From Echinarachnius parma (lineage: Eukaryota > Echinodermata > Echinoidea > Clypeasteroida > Echinarachniidae), in assembly GCA_037951105.1 (NCBI GenBank), contig JBAMJV010004027.1:1-64000 (forward strand): DNA of 64,000 nucleotides. Direction: 5' to 3'. Position 1 is the stretch's first letter. The number at the start of each line of letters is the position of its first letter. The notes under the pieces are model-generated. The model was not told the origin of the DNA and did not search any database. It worked only from the letters and a program-made list of their open reading frames with translations. Shown here piece after piece: positions 11,898 through 21,432 of this stretch. The position numbers and the translations under genes are program-made.

Positions 11898-12950
11898 CAA
11901 CGCTCGAAATTAACTTTTTTTGCTGGTGGCCCGATCGGGCAAGTAGAATTGGTATTTATCCAATATTGGTGGCCCGAAACAGAAATTTGGTGGCCCGAAA
12001 AAACAAGGAAAAACAAAAGAAAACAGTGACCGGTAATCTTAGCTTTTCATAAGAATTAATTAATGAAAATAACATCTAAAATCACCACCCTGATCAAAAA
12101 TCCGTAAAGGAATATATAAACCCAACATTGAATCAGTAAAAGGTAATTTTGGAGTGATGAAATGTTACAATTTCAGCCCTTTCTCTGTGCGATTTTGTCA
12201 ACTTACAAGTTGAAAGTTGAAATTATACACAAAACAACATGCATGGGACTGAACTGGAACTCTCACAAAATTGGCATGAAACATCTACAAAAGTACAAAA
12301 CTAGATAAAACAAAATCTGTACTACCTTATTATGAGTCCTATATTTGAAGTTCTTTCAAATTATGTGATGCTTTGAAAGATAATAAGGCCTTTCTGGCTT
12401 TCTTGCCCAAACGAATTTGCGCAAATTGGACTGAATTGAAGACAAGTCAAAGCATAGTTGCAGAGTTGACTAGACTGTGTGTGGCTATGCGAATTGCTGT
12501 ATTAAGCTGATGTACATACCGTCCCCATTTATAATACATGGGGCCAGTACAATGTACCAGCATGTGTGTACACTTCTAGTTCTACTTGTATGCACTAGTA
12601 GTAGACGGGTAAATCAGTCTTTCTCTCTGTTGTTTGTCTCCCCAAGACGTCATAATTTTCATAGGCACCTCCAGAACGAGATGAATTTTTCTGTCTAATC
12701 ACGCACATTTCTCCAGATTATCGCCCTTAGCAGATTTGCGCTCGCTATTTTGTTGATTTTTTCCACTGATTTCCTTTGTTTTTTATGCCTGGTTTTGGCG
12801 ATGTTTGAAATGTCAAATTTTCAGATTTACATTTGGAAATCTTACTGGCCCAATCGGGCCACTAAAATAGAGCAATTATGATTTTTTGGTGGCCCGACAG
12901 AGATTTTTGGTGGCCCCGGGCCATCGGGCCTGTGCTAATTTCGAGCGTTG
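11898..12950. mobile_element. Inverted-repeat element CAACGCTCGAAATTA, 1.05 kb
   Basis: Perfect 15-base terminal inverted repeats CAACGCTCGAAATTA / TAATTTCGAGCGTTG. A seven-base direct repeat ATTATAG flanks it (11891-11897, 12951-12957). Subterminal GGTGGCCCGA and GGGCCAT words relate it to the GGGCAAG/GGCCCG elements. No coding region recognised. Confidence 0.8.
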
Positions 12951-13656
12951 ATTATAGGCATATAGATGGCTGGGGGGTACAGGGGTCTGCAACTCCCCAC
13001 CTTTGCCCTCCCCCCCCCCCCCCCCCTTACCCCAGGATTTTGATACAGTTTCACATACAAAAGGTCACTTCATATTCTGGCAAAATGTTATCTCACTTCA
13101 AGTAAAGTGAATTTGTTTTCTTGCAAAAAAAAACGAAAAAAAAACTATTCCCTCAAGGTTACTTATCACGCTTTCTTCACCATTGGAAAAATAATAAGCA
13201 AGATGCATATTGCACATGTAAAAGTACGTAGAGCAAAACACAATGTAACACTTATTTAATAATAACCATAATAATAATGGCTACTTACTTCGCGGACGTT
13301 CCGACTTTCGACGCTCGCGTCGCATCCCATCCCTATCATTATTACTATTATATGTGCAATTCACATCAAATGCACAAGAATTAGTCACCATACCGCATGA
13401 AAATTTAATGAAGCAATGTCTCTAACCAAAGATCAAGTAATAAATCAAGCAACAAAGAGAGATGTAACCAAAATGAGAATGAAGAACATCTCCCAACCCC
13501 CAAGGTTGCCATTTCTACAAGGCCGTGAATGTCAAGAAGGATTACTTACCAAGAACACATAAAAAATTCATGATAATACTCATCCACATCCAAAGAGATA
13601 ATGATAGCAAAGATATCACTTTGGTTTTAATAATGCAGAGCACATATGAACATAAC

Positions 13657-13806
13657 GTATTTGCTGGTGTATTAACCGCACCTTTTTTTTTAAAAATAAA
13701 TTTAAAAAAGGAGTGCGGTTAATACACGACCGTATTGATTTTTTTTTTTTTTTTTTTTAGGGGTGCGGGTAATACACCGGAGCGGTTAATACACCGACAA
13801 ATACGG
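13657..13806. mobile_element. Short element with GTGTATTAACCGCAC repeats, second copy
   Basis: Reverse-complement relative of 6904-7082: it starts CGTATTTGCTGGTGTATTAA and ends TTAATACACCGACAAATACG, with a T run at 13739-13758. Confidence 0.75.
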
Positions 13807-13849
13807 TACTGTATACAAGTACATACTTTGATGCAAGTGCATATCGCTA

Positions 13850-14095
13850 TATTGCTAGAAATGAACTTATTTGCCTTATGGCCCAGTTAGGCAAGTAAAA
13901 ACAAGATTTGTCGAAGTCAAGTAGCCCAAACCATACATCTGCTGGCCCAAAACAAAGGAAAACATAACAAATTATGTTATAGTTGGTTGCCCATTTGAGC
14001 CAGTGAATTTAAGCATCAATGAACCTTAGTGGCCTGAATCTCATTATAAGTGGCTCCAGGCCAGCAGGCTTGTGCCAATTTAGAGCACTGCCTAA
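13850..14095. mobile_element. GGCCCA/GGCAAGT-type element
   Basis: TTGCTAGAAATGAACTTATTTGCC at the left and GGCTTGTGCCAATTTAGAGCA at the right are diverged inverted ends, with GGCCCAGTTAGGCAAGTAAA inside. No flanking duplication found. Confidence 0.55.
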
Positions 14096-14129
14096 AGAGT
14101 TGTCAAGTGTGAGGTCATCAAAAACCTAT

Positions 14130-14425
14130 CTTTATAATTTCCAAATTTGAACTTATGTTGAAAATAAATCAAATATGTTAAGTATTGGCTGAGATATGCC
14201 CAACCGAATGAATTTATTTTTAATAGGAAATCACTGTTATTTTGCTCTGGTTCATAATGTTACGAACCAGAGCAAATTAACAGATTGATTTCCTATTGAA
14301 ATCTATTTATTCGGATGGTCATATCTCAGCCAATACTTTACATATATTTGATTGATTTTCAACCATTGGGCATTATTAGTTATGCTTTTTCGGTAAATGA
14401 AGTTCAAATTGAGAAATTATAATAT
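14130..14425. repeat. Foldback with GCTCTGGTTC centre
   Basis: Arms inverted about GCTCTGGTTC-ATAATGTTAC-GAACCAGAGC (14239-14268). Pairing continues through TTAATAGGAAATCA and GTATTGGCTGAGATATG to ATAATTTC-CAAATTTGAACTT. The first 200 bases of the window match one arm. Confidence 0.75.
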
Positions 14426-14429
14426 TCCT

Positions 14430-15520
14430 TCCGTCTTCTTTTCCTCTTCTTCTTCCCCTTTTCCCACTTTAACTTTCTCTTTCACTTCACACCTCAAGGT
14501 GCTAGCATCTCGCATTAAATAAGAAATGCAAGAAAAATGGAATATTTGCCTAGGGTTGTGCCAATGATGTTTACAGTGTGTCTGTGGTGATACTGACATC
14601 TCATGCATTAAACATGAAGTCTTCTAAGATGAATCCCCATATTTTCTCATAATCCCAATATTTCCTGTCTGATTATGACTAACCTGTGGAAAATATGGCA
14701 TTTCTCTCCCTGCTTTCCATTTCCATTCTTCAACCCTCCCTTCTTTCCTCTTCCAATGACATTCTCTCAAAAAAGTTCTCTCTCTCCAATCCCCTTTCCC
14801 CCACTTTTAAACTTTCTGTCTCTCATCTAAATATCTTCATTCAGCAACTCTTCCACTTTTCCAACTTTAACTTTTTCTTTCTCTCCTCTCTTTCCTCAAC
14901 CATTCTCCCTTATCACCCCACACCCTCATCCCTTTCCCCCATTTTAAAATTGTATATCTCTTCTAAAGATCTTACTTCATTTCTCATCCCTTCGTCTTCT
15001 TTTCCAACTTCGCCTTTTTCTTTATCTCCTCTTTCTTTTACCATTCACCCTTCTCTTCCACGACCCTCATCCCTTTCCCCCATTTTAAAGTTGTATATCT
15101 CTCTTCTAAAGATCTTACTTCATTTCTCATCCCTTCTTCTTCCACTTTTCTCACTTTAACTTTTTTATTTCTTTCCTCTCTTTCCTCTACCATTCCCCCT
15201 TCTCTAACACCCTCATCCCCCACCCCAATTTGTAAATGTTATATTTATCTTTTAAAGATCTTCCTTCCTTCTTCATCCCTCTTCTTCTTCTTTCATTTTT
15301 CCCACTTATCCTTTTCTCTCTCTCTCTCTCTTTCCTCTACCATTCCCCCTTCTCTTCCCACACCCTCATCCCTTCCCTCTCCCTCTTTTTAAAATTTAAA
15401 ATCCATCTTCTAAAGATCTTACTTCCTCCTCATCCCCTCTTCATCCCCTTTCCCACAACAACTTTCTATTTCTCTTCACAACTCAACTTGCAAACATAAC
15501 GCATCTAACGCTTATCACCA
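14430..15520 (+). repeat. Pyrimidine-rich tandem array, about 150 bases per unit
   Basis: Almost pure C/T on the plus strand. TTCTAAAGATCTTACTTC recurs near 14960, 15105, 15250 and 15405, with CACCCTCATCCC and CTCTACCATTCCCCCTT blocks. A 157-codon open frame (14686-15159) is a product of the bias. Related roughly 200-base flanks lie at 14520-14700 and 15535-15745 (GGATATTTGCCT, GACATCTCATGCATT, CCCCATAT). Confidence 0.75.
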
Positions 15521-15811
15521 CAACATCAAAAAAATGCAAAAAAAATGGGATATTTGCCTCAGGTTGTTGACGATGATATGTAAATCATATTTTTTTTGTG
15601 GTGATGCTGACATCTCATGCATTGCATAATTATAAAGTCTTACAATACAAATCCCCATATAAATATACATGATGTCTCTAATCCCCCCATATTTCCTGTC
15701 CGGTAATGACTATGTTGTGGAAAAAATGGGATTTCCCCCTGGCTTTCTAAAGACAGTCTACTGTGGATGAAAAATTGCCTACATGTAGATGGACAACTGA
15801 AAGGAGATACA

Positions 15812-16048
15812 TCATCGGTTGAGAAAGAGAAGGGCGCTAAGTCACTTTTTAATACTTCCGAGGTAATCATGTTTAAAGTTTTGAAGCCCTTTAGAAAGCG
15901 ACTGTAGCTATCTTGAAGTTTTTATGAATATTTCAACAATAAGAAATAGTTATTATCTGAAAGTTTGGTAACACATCTAGACAAGGCTCTCATCTACCAG
16001 ATGAATTTAGCCAAAAAATGACTTTATGCCCTTATCGCTCTCACTGAT
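15812..16048. repeat. GAGAAGGGCGCTAAGTC element
   Basis: TTGAGAAAGAGAAGGGCGCTAAGTCAC at the left and a diverged inverse (TGACTTTATGCCCTTATCGCTCTCAC) at the right. Related copies are at 19912-20120, 8602-8858, around 9690-9790 (right half), 35368 and 35942. Confidence 0.62.
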
Positions 16049-16221
16049 GACATGTACAGGTACTTATGGTCTAGGGTAAAGTGAAAGTATACAAAATCTC
16101 AGATACAAAATGTTGAAGAAAAACAAAATGGAGTTCCCCCCATATCATGTTACATGTAGATACTGATGCAAATTTCCCCAAATACACAACTATAATATGC
16201 AACATTAAGAATAAGAAGGAA

Positions 16222-17162
16222 CTAGATGGATCTTCGATTGCGCGCAATCGAAAATTATGCCTCCGCTATCACGCGATTTTAATATCAAGCCCAAATTAAC
16301 ATGCACTGATTTAATTTTTTTAAATATTTTTCATATAATTTTGAGTCCTGTGACCTTGACCATATGACCCCAATCTTTGATGGCTCCCTAAAAAACAGTC
16401 AGGTTCCAAGTTTGATTGAAATCTGACATTTAGTTCTTGAGATTTTGGCATTACAAGCTTTTTTGCATGCACATGTATAATGAGTCCCGTGACCTTGACC
16501 TCAACCTCATGACCCCAACATTTTATGGCTACGTTGACTCTTTATGATACATTCAGGTACCGAGTTTGATTGAAATCTGACATTCAGTTCTTGAAACTTT
16601 GCCATTACAAGCCATTTTCGCATACATATTGAGTCCTGTGACCTTGACCTTTGACCTCATGACCCCTCAAATCTACTCAGATCAGTGGCACCCCGATATG
16701 TACACTCATACCAAGTTTGAAATTGATCCGTCAACTGGTTCTTGAGATATCGCAAGAACGAGGCATTTTTGCACATACATTGAGTCCTGTGACCTTGACC
16801 TTTGACCTCATGAACCCCAAAATCTGATCAGATCATTGCCACCCCAAGATCTACACTAACACCAAGTTTGAATTTGATCCATCAACCAGTTCTTGAGATA
16901 TCGCGAGAACGAGGCATTTTTGCATATATATTGAGTCCTGTGACCTTGACCTTTGACCTCATGACCCCTAAAATCTAATCAGATCATTGTCACCCCAATA
17001 TGTACACTCATACCAAGTTTGAAATTGATCCGTCCACTAGTTCTTGAGATATCGCGAGAACGAAAACGGGACGTACGTACGGACGGACGGACGGACGGAC
17101 GGACAACCCGAAAACATAATGCCTCCGGCCACTTCGTTGGCGGAGGCATAAAAAAATATAGA
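16222..17162 (-). mobile_element. Helitron-like element, family A (complete)
   Basis: Read on the minus strand it starts TCTATATTTTTTTATGCC next to an A and ends with a perfect 20-base palindrome (TTCGATTGCGCGCAATCGAA), seven bases, then CTAG next to a T. A 5' TC, a 3' hairpin before CTRR and insertion between A and T define Helitrons. It encodes no Rep/helicase, so it is non-autonomous. Its interior is about four units of a roughly 150-base tandem repeat, and a GGAC run lies near the 5' end. Confidence 0.82.
16483..16959 (-). repeat. Internal tandem repeats of the second Helitron A copy
   Basis: Same unit as in 5158-5633. Perfect DR1 sites lie at 16645-16657, 16796-16808 and 16947-16959; the first unit (about 16490-16510) is degenerate. 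Confidence 0.85.
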
Positions 17163-17329
17163 TTTATTGACAGTGAATGTATCCCCAATGCATATTTTTC
17201 CAATAATTTTACCGAGATCTTTGAAAAACAAGGTGTTTTTTTTTCCTCCTGGGATTTAGATAGAGATACAAATTTCCTAGATGCAGGAGTTGAGGGAACA
17301 CTTTTACATTGGACTTGACTACAAACGTA

Positions 17330-17640
17330 TAACATGGACGTAAGAATAAGAGCATGTACATGTATGTGGACGGATGGGGTGGGGTGTGGGGGCTGTATCC
17401 CAAACAAATTTGGGGGGAAAAAAACAATAAAAAAACATAAGCGGAAATTTTTCGGAAAAAAAATAATAAAATACATAAGGTGGGGTGGGTCGTGGGGGCC
17501 TGTGCCCCAACAAATTTTTTGGGGGAAATACAAAACAAAAGTGGAATTTTTCCGGAAAAAATGAAGAAATACATAAGGTCCCCCCCCCCCCCCCCCCGAT
17601 CAGTCCGACCAAGCTACACCACTGTCATTTACCTAAAGAA
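17330..17640. repeat. Tandem ATACATAAGGT / GGGGG-CC-TGTGCCCC repeat
   Basis: Two roughly 100-base units share GTGGGGGC-TGT-CCC, AACAAATTT, GGGGGAAA, CGGAA-TTTTTCCGGAAAAAA and AATACATAAGGT. A C run follows (17580-17597), then CAGTCCGACCAAGCTACACCAC. Relatives are at 20340-20560 and 51440-51935. Confidence 0.6.
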
Positions 17641-18416
17641 GTGGGCTAAATGTTTATTCTAGATAAATCTGGGTGATCCCAGTTGTCGCAGAAAGGTGGA
17701 TTTGATGTGGGAAGCTGAATGTAGTCCTGTTGACGTGTGAGGCTATTAGTGGTAACATACATGCGCAAGAAACATTTAGATCTAAAGGCCTGGTCACATA
17801 TCAACGGATAACGTAAACTGATACTCGACAATTGGAACATTTGCCAGTGGTGAAAGTCATCTCCATTGCTTCATGTACAAAATATTCCGCTGGATAGAAC
17901 AATGTACATTGCGTGACAAGGAACAGACTAGAAACGCATACAAACAAAGTCGAACAGATTGAAAATTGTACTCTCCGTCGGGCATTATTTGGTGATATGT
18001 GACTGGGCTTTATAGTGCAAACCTTATCTGGCCATTTAGCAAAGCGTTGTGTATCTATAGCTGCAGACATTCTCAGAAATCCTAAATAAATAAATATGTT
18101 CTACATTTATATCTGCAGAAATGCAAGCTAGGCCAAACAGCTACTTGAAGAAATATTTGAAGACTCAAAGTCAATATTCTACTTTGTACGACCCTAGTTG
18201 ATACGACTTTTGAATAATACGAGTTCACTGTACATTTGCCATGGATTCTTCCCTTTACATTACCATAATCTTTTTTAACACCACCTAACCCTCCCATTAT
18301 CATAATCATTTAGATAATTACAATCAATGTCAACATCGTTACCATCATCATCCTTTTCACCAGTATTGCCATCATCACATTCGCTGTCAATTACATCACC
18401 ATCACCAACTCGATCA

Positions 18417-18573
18417 CCATCTCCATCTCCATCTCCATCTCCATCTCCATCTCCATCTCCATCTCCATCACCATCACCATCACCATCACCATCACCATCA
18501 CCATCACCATCACCATCACCATCACCATCACCATCACCATCACCATCACCATCACCATCACCATCACCATCAT
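18417..18573. repeat. Hexanucleotide array CCATCT then CCATCA
   Basis: About eight CCATCT units followed by about eighteen CCATCA units without interruption. It begins about 330 bases past the donor of the 18905-19075 exon and is surrounded by CAT/CAC-rich sequence. Confidence 0.95.
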
Positions 18574-18726
18574 CATGTTTATAATCATATTCATCGTATG
18601 ACCATGAAACATCATCGTATGACCATGAACTTCATCATCATCACTCATGTCATGATCATAACCACCACCACCATCATCTTCTTCATCCATCCACATCAAT
18701 TGCTGAAAATTTACGTCAAAGGAAGT

Positions 18727-18812
18727 GTTCTGTCTCCTCCTCTCCTATCCACTTCTCTCTGGGGGACGGGGTAGCATCGGAATTGCAGCTTCCAGTTGAA
18801 GCCCCCGTACGT
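18727..18812 (-). pseudogene. Partial copy of GALNT exon, 3' half
   Basis: These 86 bases match 18917-19002 with only a few differences at an offset of 190 bases, so the copy is recent. It encodes the GGFNWK to GGDRT part of the exon, with Trp changed to Cys in the RWYP segment. On the exon's 5' side the copy breaks into CAT/CAC-rich sequence, and on its 3' side the donor context is altered (TTGAC|GTAAAT). There is no acceptor, so it cannot be a complete exon. Confidence 0.88.
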
Positions 18813-18904
18813 AATAATCATCACCATGAATATCACCACCACCACCATCATCATTATTGTCACCGCCACCCCCATCTTCATCAGTAACAATCAGTAATAC
18901 TTAC

Positions 18905-19075
18905 CTCAATGGAAGAGTTCTGTCTCCTCCTCTCCTGTCCACTTCTCTCTGGGGGACGGGGTACCATCGGAATTGCAGCTTCCAGTTGAAGCCCCCGTAC
19001 GTCATGTCCGAACCGGTGTGGAAGGCAAAGTTATCATCGCTGATTACGTCAATGATGGGGCACACTACATTCCGA
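18905..19075 (-). CDS. GALNT: GALNT exon: central catalytic domain
   Basis: The third recognised exon has 56 codons plus one base at the start and two at the end. Its acceptor is TGTCTGCAG|TCGG and its donor TTGAG|GTAAGT. Joined by phase to the previous exon it reads [19 protein letters not shown], then [20 protein letters not shown] and [15 protein letters not shown]. This is the characteristic GALNT1/13-type block with the GGFNW signature. The reading frame is intact. The exon sits within an array of partial copies of itself: its 3' half is repeated at 18727-18812, and its 5' end at 19194-19246, 19391-19441, 19580-19633 and 19754-19804. Confidence 0.95.
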
Positions 19076-19193
19076 CTGCAGACAGGAAAGGGTACAAAAA
19101 AAGAAAGTAAGTTTATTGAAATTTCATTCACAGGTTCACATTCCTTGATGATTTACACAATGATACGGTATGTCAAAATGAAGCCAGAATGAC

Positions 19194-19246
19194 GGGGGAA
19201 ATTATCATCGCTGATTACGTCAATGATGGGGCACACTACATTCCTC
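19194..19246 (-). pseudogene. Partial GALNT exon copy, 5' end with acceptor (1)
   Basis: This copy of the first 50 or so bases of the 18905-19075 exon has acceptor CCTACAG|GAGG. It still encodes [15 protein letters not shown], then runs into intron-like sequence. It is the closest and best preserved of four copies spaced 171-195 bases apart. Confidence 0.85.
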
Positions 19247-19390
19247 CTGTAGGCAGAAACAGGAAAAAAAGAAAATAAAACGCTTGTTTTATTGAAATCA
19301 TCTTTCATTCATATGGACGACATTCTTTAATGATTTGTACATGTACTGTACATGCACGTCATGTGCGTCATATTCAAGCCAGAATGCAGG

Positions 19391-19441
19391 GCAAAGTTAT
19401 CACCGCGGATTGCGTCAATGATGGGGCAAACTACATTCCTC
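19391..19441 (-). pseudogene. Partial GALNT exon copy, 5' end with acceptor (2)
   Basis: Second upstream copy with acceptor TCTGCAG|GAGG and a pyrimidine tract. It reads VVCPIIDAIRGDNFA, so it has several substitutions but no stop before the homology ends. Confidence 0.83.
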
Positions 19442-19579
19442 CTGCAGACAGAAACAGGTAAAAGAGTAACTTGACACATCAGTTGTAAATGTGCTTAAAT
19501 GACCATCATGACCTTCATTTACAGAAAAACATTCTTAAATATCTTATAATGTATGTCTATTTGCGATTAAAATGGCATG

Positions 19580-19633
19580 CAAAGTTATCGTCATTGATTA
19601 CGTCAATGATGGGTCATACTACAAGTATTCCTC
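19580..19633 (-). pseudogene. Partial GALNT exon copy, 5' end with acceptor (3)
   Basis: Third upstream copy. Its acceptor is GCGTGTAG|GAGG, and the codon matching the conserved Cys has become TGA, so it could not be translated. It also has a small insertion near its 5' end. Confidence 0.8.
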
Positions 19634-19753
19634 CTACACGCAGAAAAACAGTAAAAGGGAAAATAAGACAATTCAATGTTATTGATATACATGTACAGGA
19701 CCACATTCTTCAATGATTTACATTATGCACATCATAATCAAGCAGAATGCATG

Positions 19754-19804
19754 GCAAAGTTATCATCACTGAAAAAATACATTTTGAGGCACATTACATT
19801 CCTC
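19754..19804 (-). pseudogene. Partial GALNT exon copy, 5' end with acceptor (4)
   Basis: The farthest and most decayed copy. The acceptor TCTGCAG|GAGG survives, the CPIID part is scrambled, and GATGATAACTTTGCC is still recognisable. Confidence 0.75.
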
Positions 19805-19911
19805 CTGCAGACAAAAACAGGCACATACTATACTATGTTCATATCTTATGCAGATGAAAGCTGCTTACATTACATGTATGATCAAATTATGCGGGACTGA
19901 TAAATATATAT

Positions 19912-20120
19912 GAGTTGAGAAAGAGAAGGGCGCTAAGTCACTTGGGAGATAACCATCTTTACAGTTACAAAAGCATGTAGAAACACAGTGACACTGTAGC
20001 TTTTTTAATACTTTTAATAATTTTCCCCAAAATAAGAGGAGGTTCCGACTTACAAGATGGTATGCGTAACTCAGTTTAGCCAAAAATCAACTCAACCCCA
20101 TTCTTGCTCTCACCTGATGA
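19912..20120. repeat. GAGAAGGGCGCTAAGTC element
   Basis: The left end matches 15815-15843 almost exactly; the right end is AACTCAACCCCATTCTTGCTCTCACC. The interior is shared with 9690-9745 (ACAAGATGGTATGCGTAACTCA). Confidence 0.62.
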
Positions 20121-20339
20121 TATGTAAAATCCCATATATCATAATGCTTGAATTGACAAGTTGTACATGTATCGAACTAGTAACTTACCATTGTATCTGC
20201 GGAAATATAAACTGGGAAATTATGCAGAGCACTGATCCTTGCAAATCAGTCCGGAAAGAAGACAAAATCCACTTCATAATAAGGTTGCACTTTGACAATT
20301 GATGGTGCATACACTCCAGGAGGCGTTGTGTGGTTGAAC

Positions 20340-20560
20340 TGATTAATGGGGCACACCAGCTTTTTTTTTTGGGGGGGGGGGGCCCAGGGGGCACATCACT
20401 TATTGGGGGCACACCTTATGTATGTCTTTTTTCCCTTTTTTCTTCTTAAAAAAAGAAGAAGATTTTCCCCTTTTATATTTGTAAATGTTGTTGTAAAATT
20501 ATTGTGACGGCAACGTGCCCCCCCCCCCCTCCCATCCCACAGCTACGCAACTGTTTCTAG
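20340..20560. repeat. GGGGGCACACC-type repeat with G and C runs
   Basis: GGGGCACACCAGC, then a T run, a G run (20370-20381), GGGGGCACACCTTATGTATG and CGTGCCCC with a C run, ending CCACAGCTACGCAACTG. It has a similar layout to 51440-51935. Confidence 0.5.
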
Positions 20561-20787
20561 ATGAATGCATGCTGCGCGTGCTCCCCTGTGCAGCATTAAT
20601 CTAATCGTCCAGACCATTAGGGAAATGGCTTTATAAATAATTACCTGCACTTAATCCAATTAATCCTGCTATTCCTGCACACACACACACATTCAGTCAA
20701 AACAATGTCATGTTGAATGGATTTCACAACCACTGGTTAAAGGGCCTTTCATGATATTTATGTGCTTTGAAAGACTGGGGTGGTTAA

Positions 20788-21162
20788 AGGTGCACCTGTA
20801 AAGTGTCAGATATTGCCCAAAATGACATTTGAGACTTCAATCCTATACCAAAACCACTGTGTCCGAATGATGTGTGAAAGTTTCATTGAAAAAGAACACT
20901 GCTTTCCTGGTTAAAAAAGCGAAAATATGTGTCAGATTTTACAACAAATTACTGTATGACGCTTATGAGGTTTATGACCGTTCATTAACGCTCTTGAGCT
21001 GAATGATTATCAATGATAGATATCGTCATACTAAAGAGGCATTTGAAAAAATCTAACCCTTATTTATAAACTTCTCTAACCACAAGCCAAACAACACGGT
21101 AGAAGAGAAATGTGGATGCTCAAATTAATTTTTGTGGAGTTAGACACTTTACAGGTGCACCT
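20788..21162. mobile_element. TTAA-flanked short inverted-repeat element, family 2
   Basis: The ends AGGTGCACCTGTAAAGTGTC and GACACTTTACAGGTGCACCT are perfect inverted repeats of 20 bases, directly bounded by TTAA. The interior is AT-rich and non-coding. A more decayed relative spans about 8950-9350 (shared TTTGAGACTT, AGAGAAGTGTG). Confidence 0.88.
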
Positions 21163-21432
21163 TTAAGAACTTGATCAGATATGGCAGTGTATAACTTCTG
21201 TGCAAATCTCGGGGCATAATCTCAATTACCCAATAATTGAGAGACAAATTATTTTAAGTAGCAACAAAAAAAGAGCGGGACATGTATCTAGTTCTAAATT
21301 TCTGAATACATTTTGATTCTTAGACCAAAACAAAATTCTACTCCATATTATTGCGCACTAAATATAATAATTTCAATTACATTCCTTTGTTACCATACTG
21401 CAAGGAAACTGAAGTCATATGAAGTATAAGAA

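Larger units (their letters stand above)
3178..18904 (-). other. GALNT intron, phase 2, about 15.7 kb
   Basis: This intron joins TTGAG| to |ATCA. It contains two copies of one Helitron family, nested elements at 5950-7190, TTAA-flanked elements, an inverted-repeat element at 11898-12950 and a pyrimidine-rich array. Stretches without a feature I recognise are 3180-3925 (apart from CA-rich runs near 3480-3520), 4288-4905, 7963-8600, 9800-10598, 10979-11890 (a short TC run at 11172), 13030-13650 and 17640-18410. Confidence 0.85.

Noticed and set aside
14686-15499. Ser/Leu/Phe-rich open frames of 157 and 87 codons and an acidic frame on the other strand
   Set aside because: These result from C/T-biased tandem repeat DNA, in which stops are rare; no conserved protein is seen.
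18327-18699. Open frames giving Ser-Pro and Met-Val repeats on both strands
   Set aside because: They are the CCATCT/CCATCA array read in frame; there is no other coding signal.
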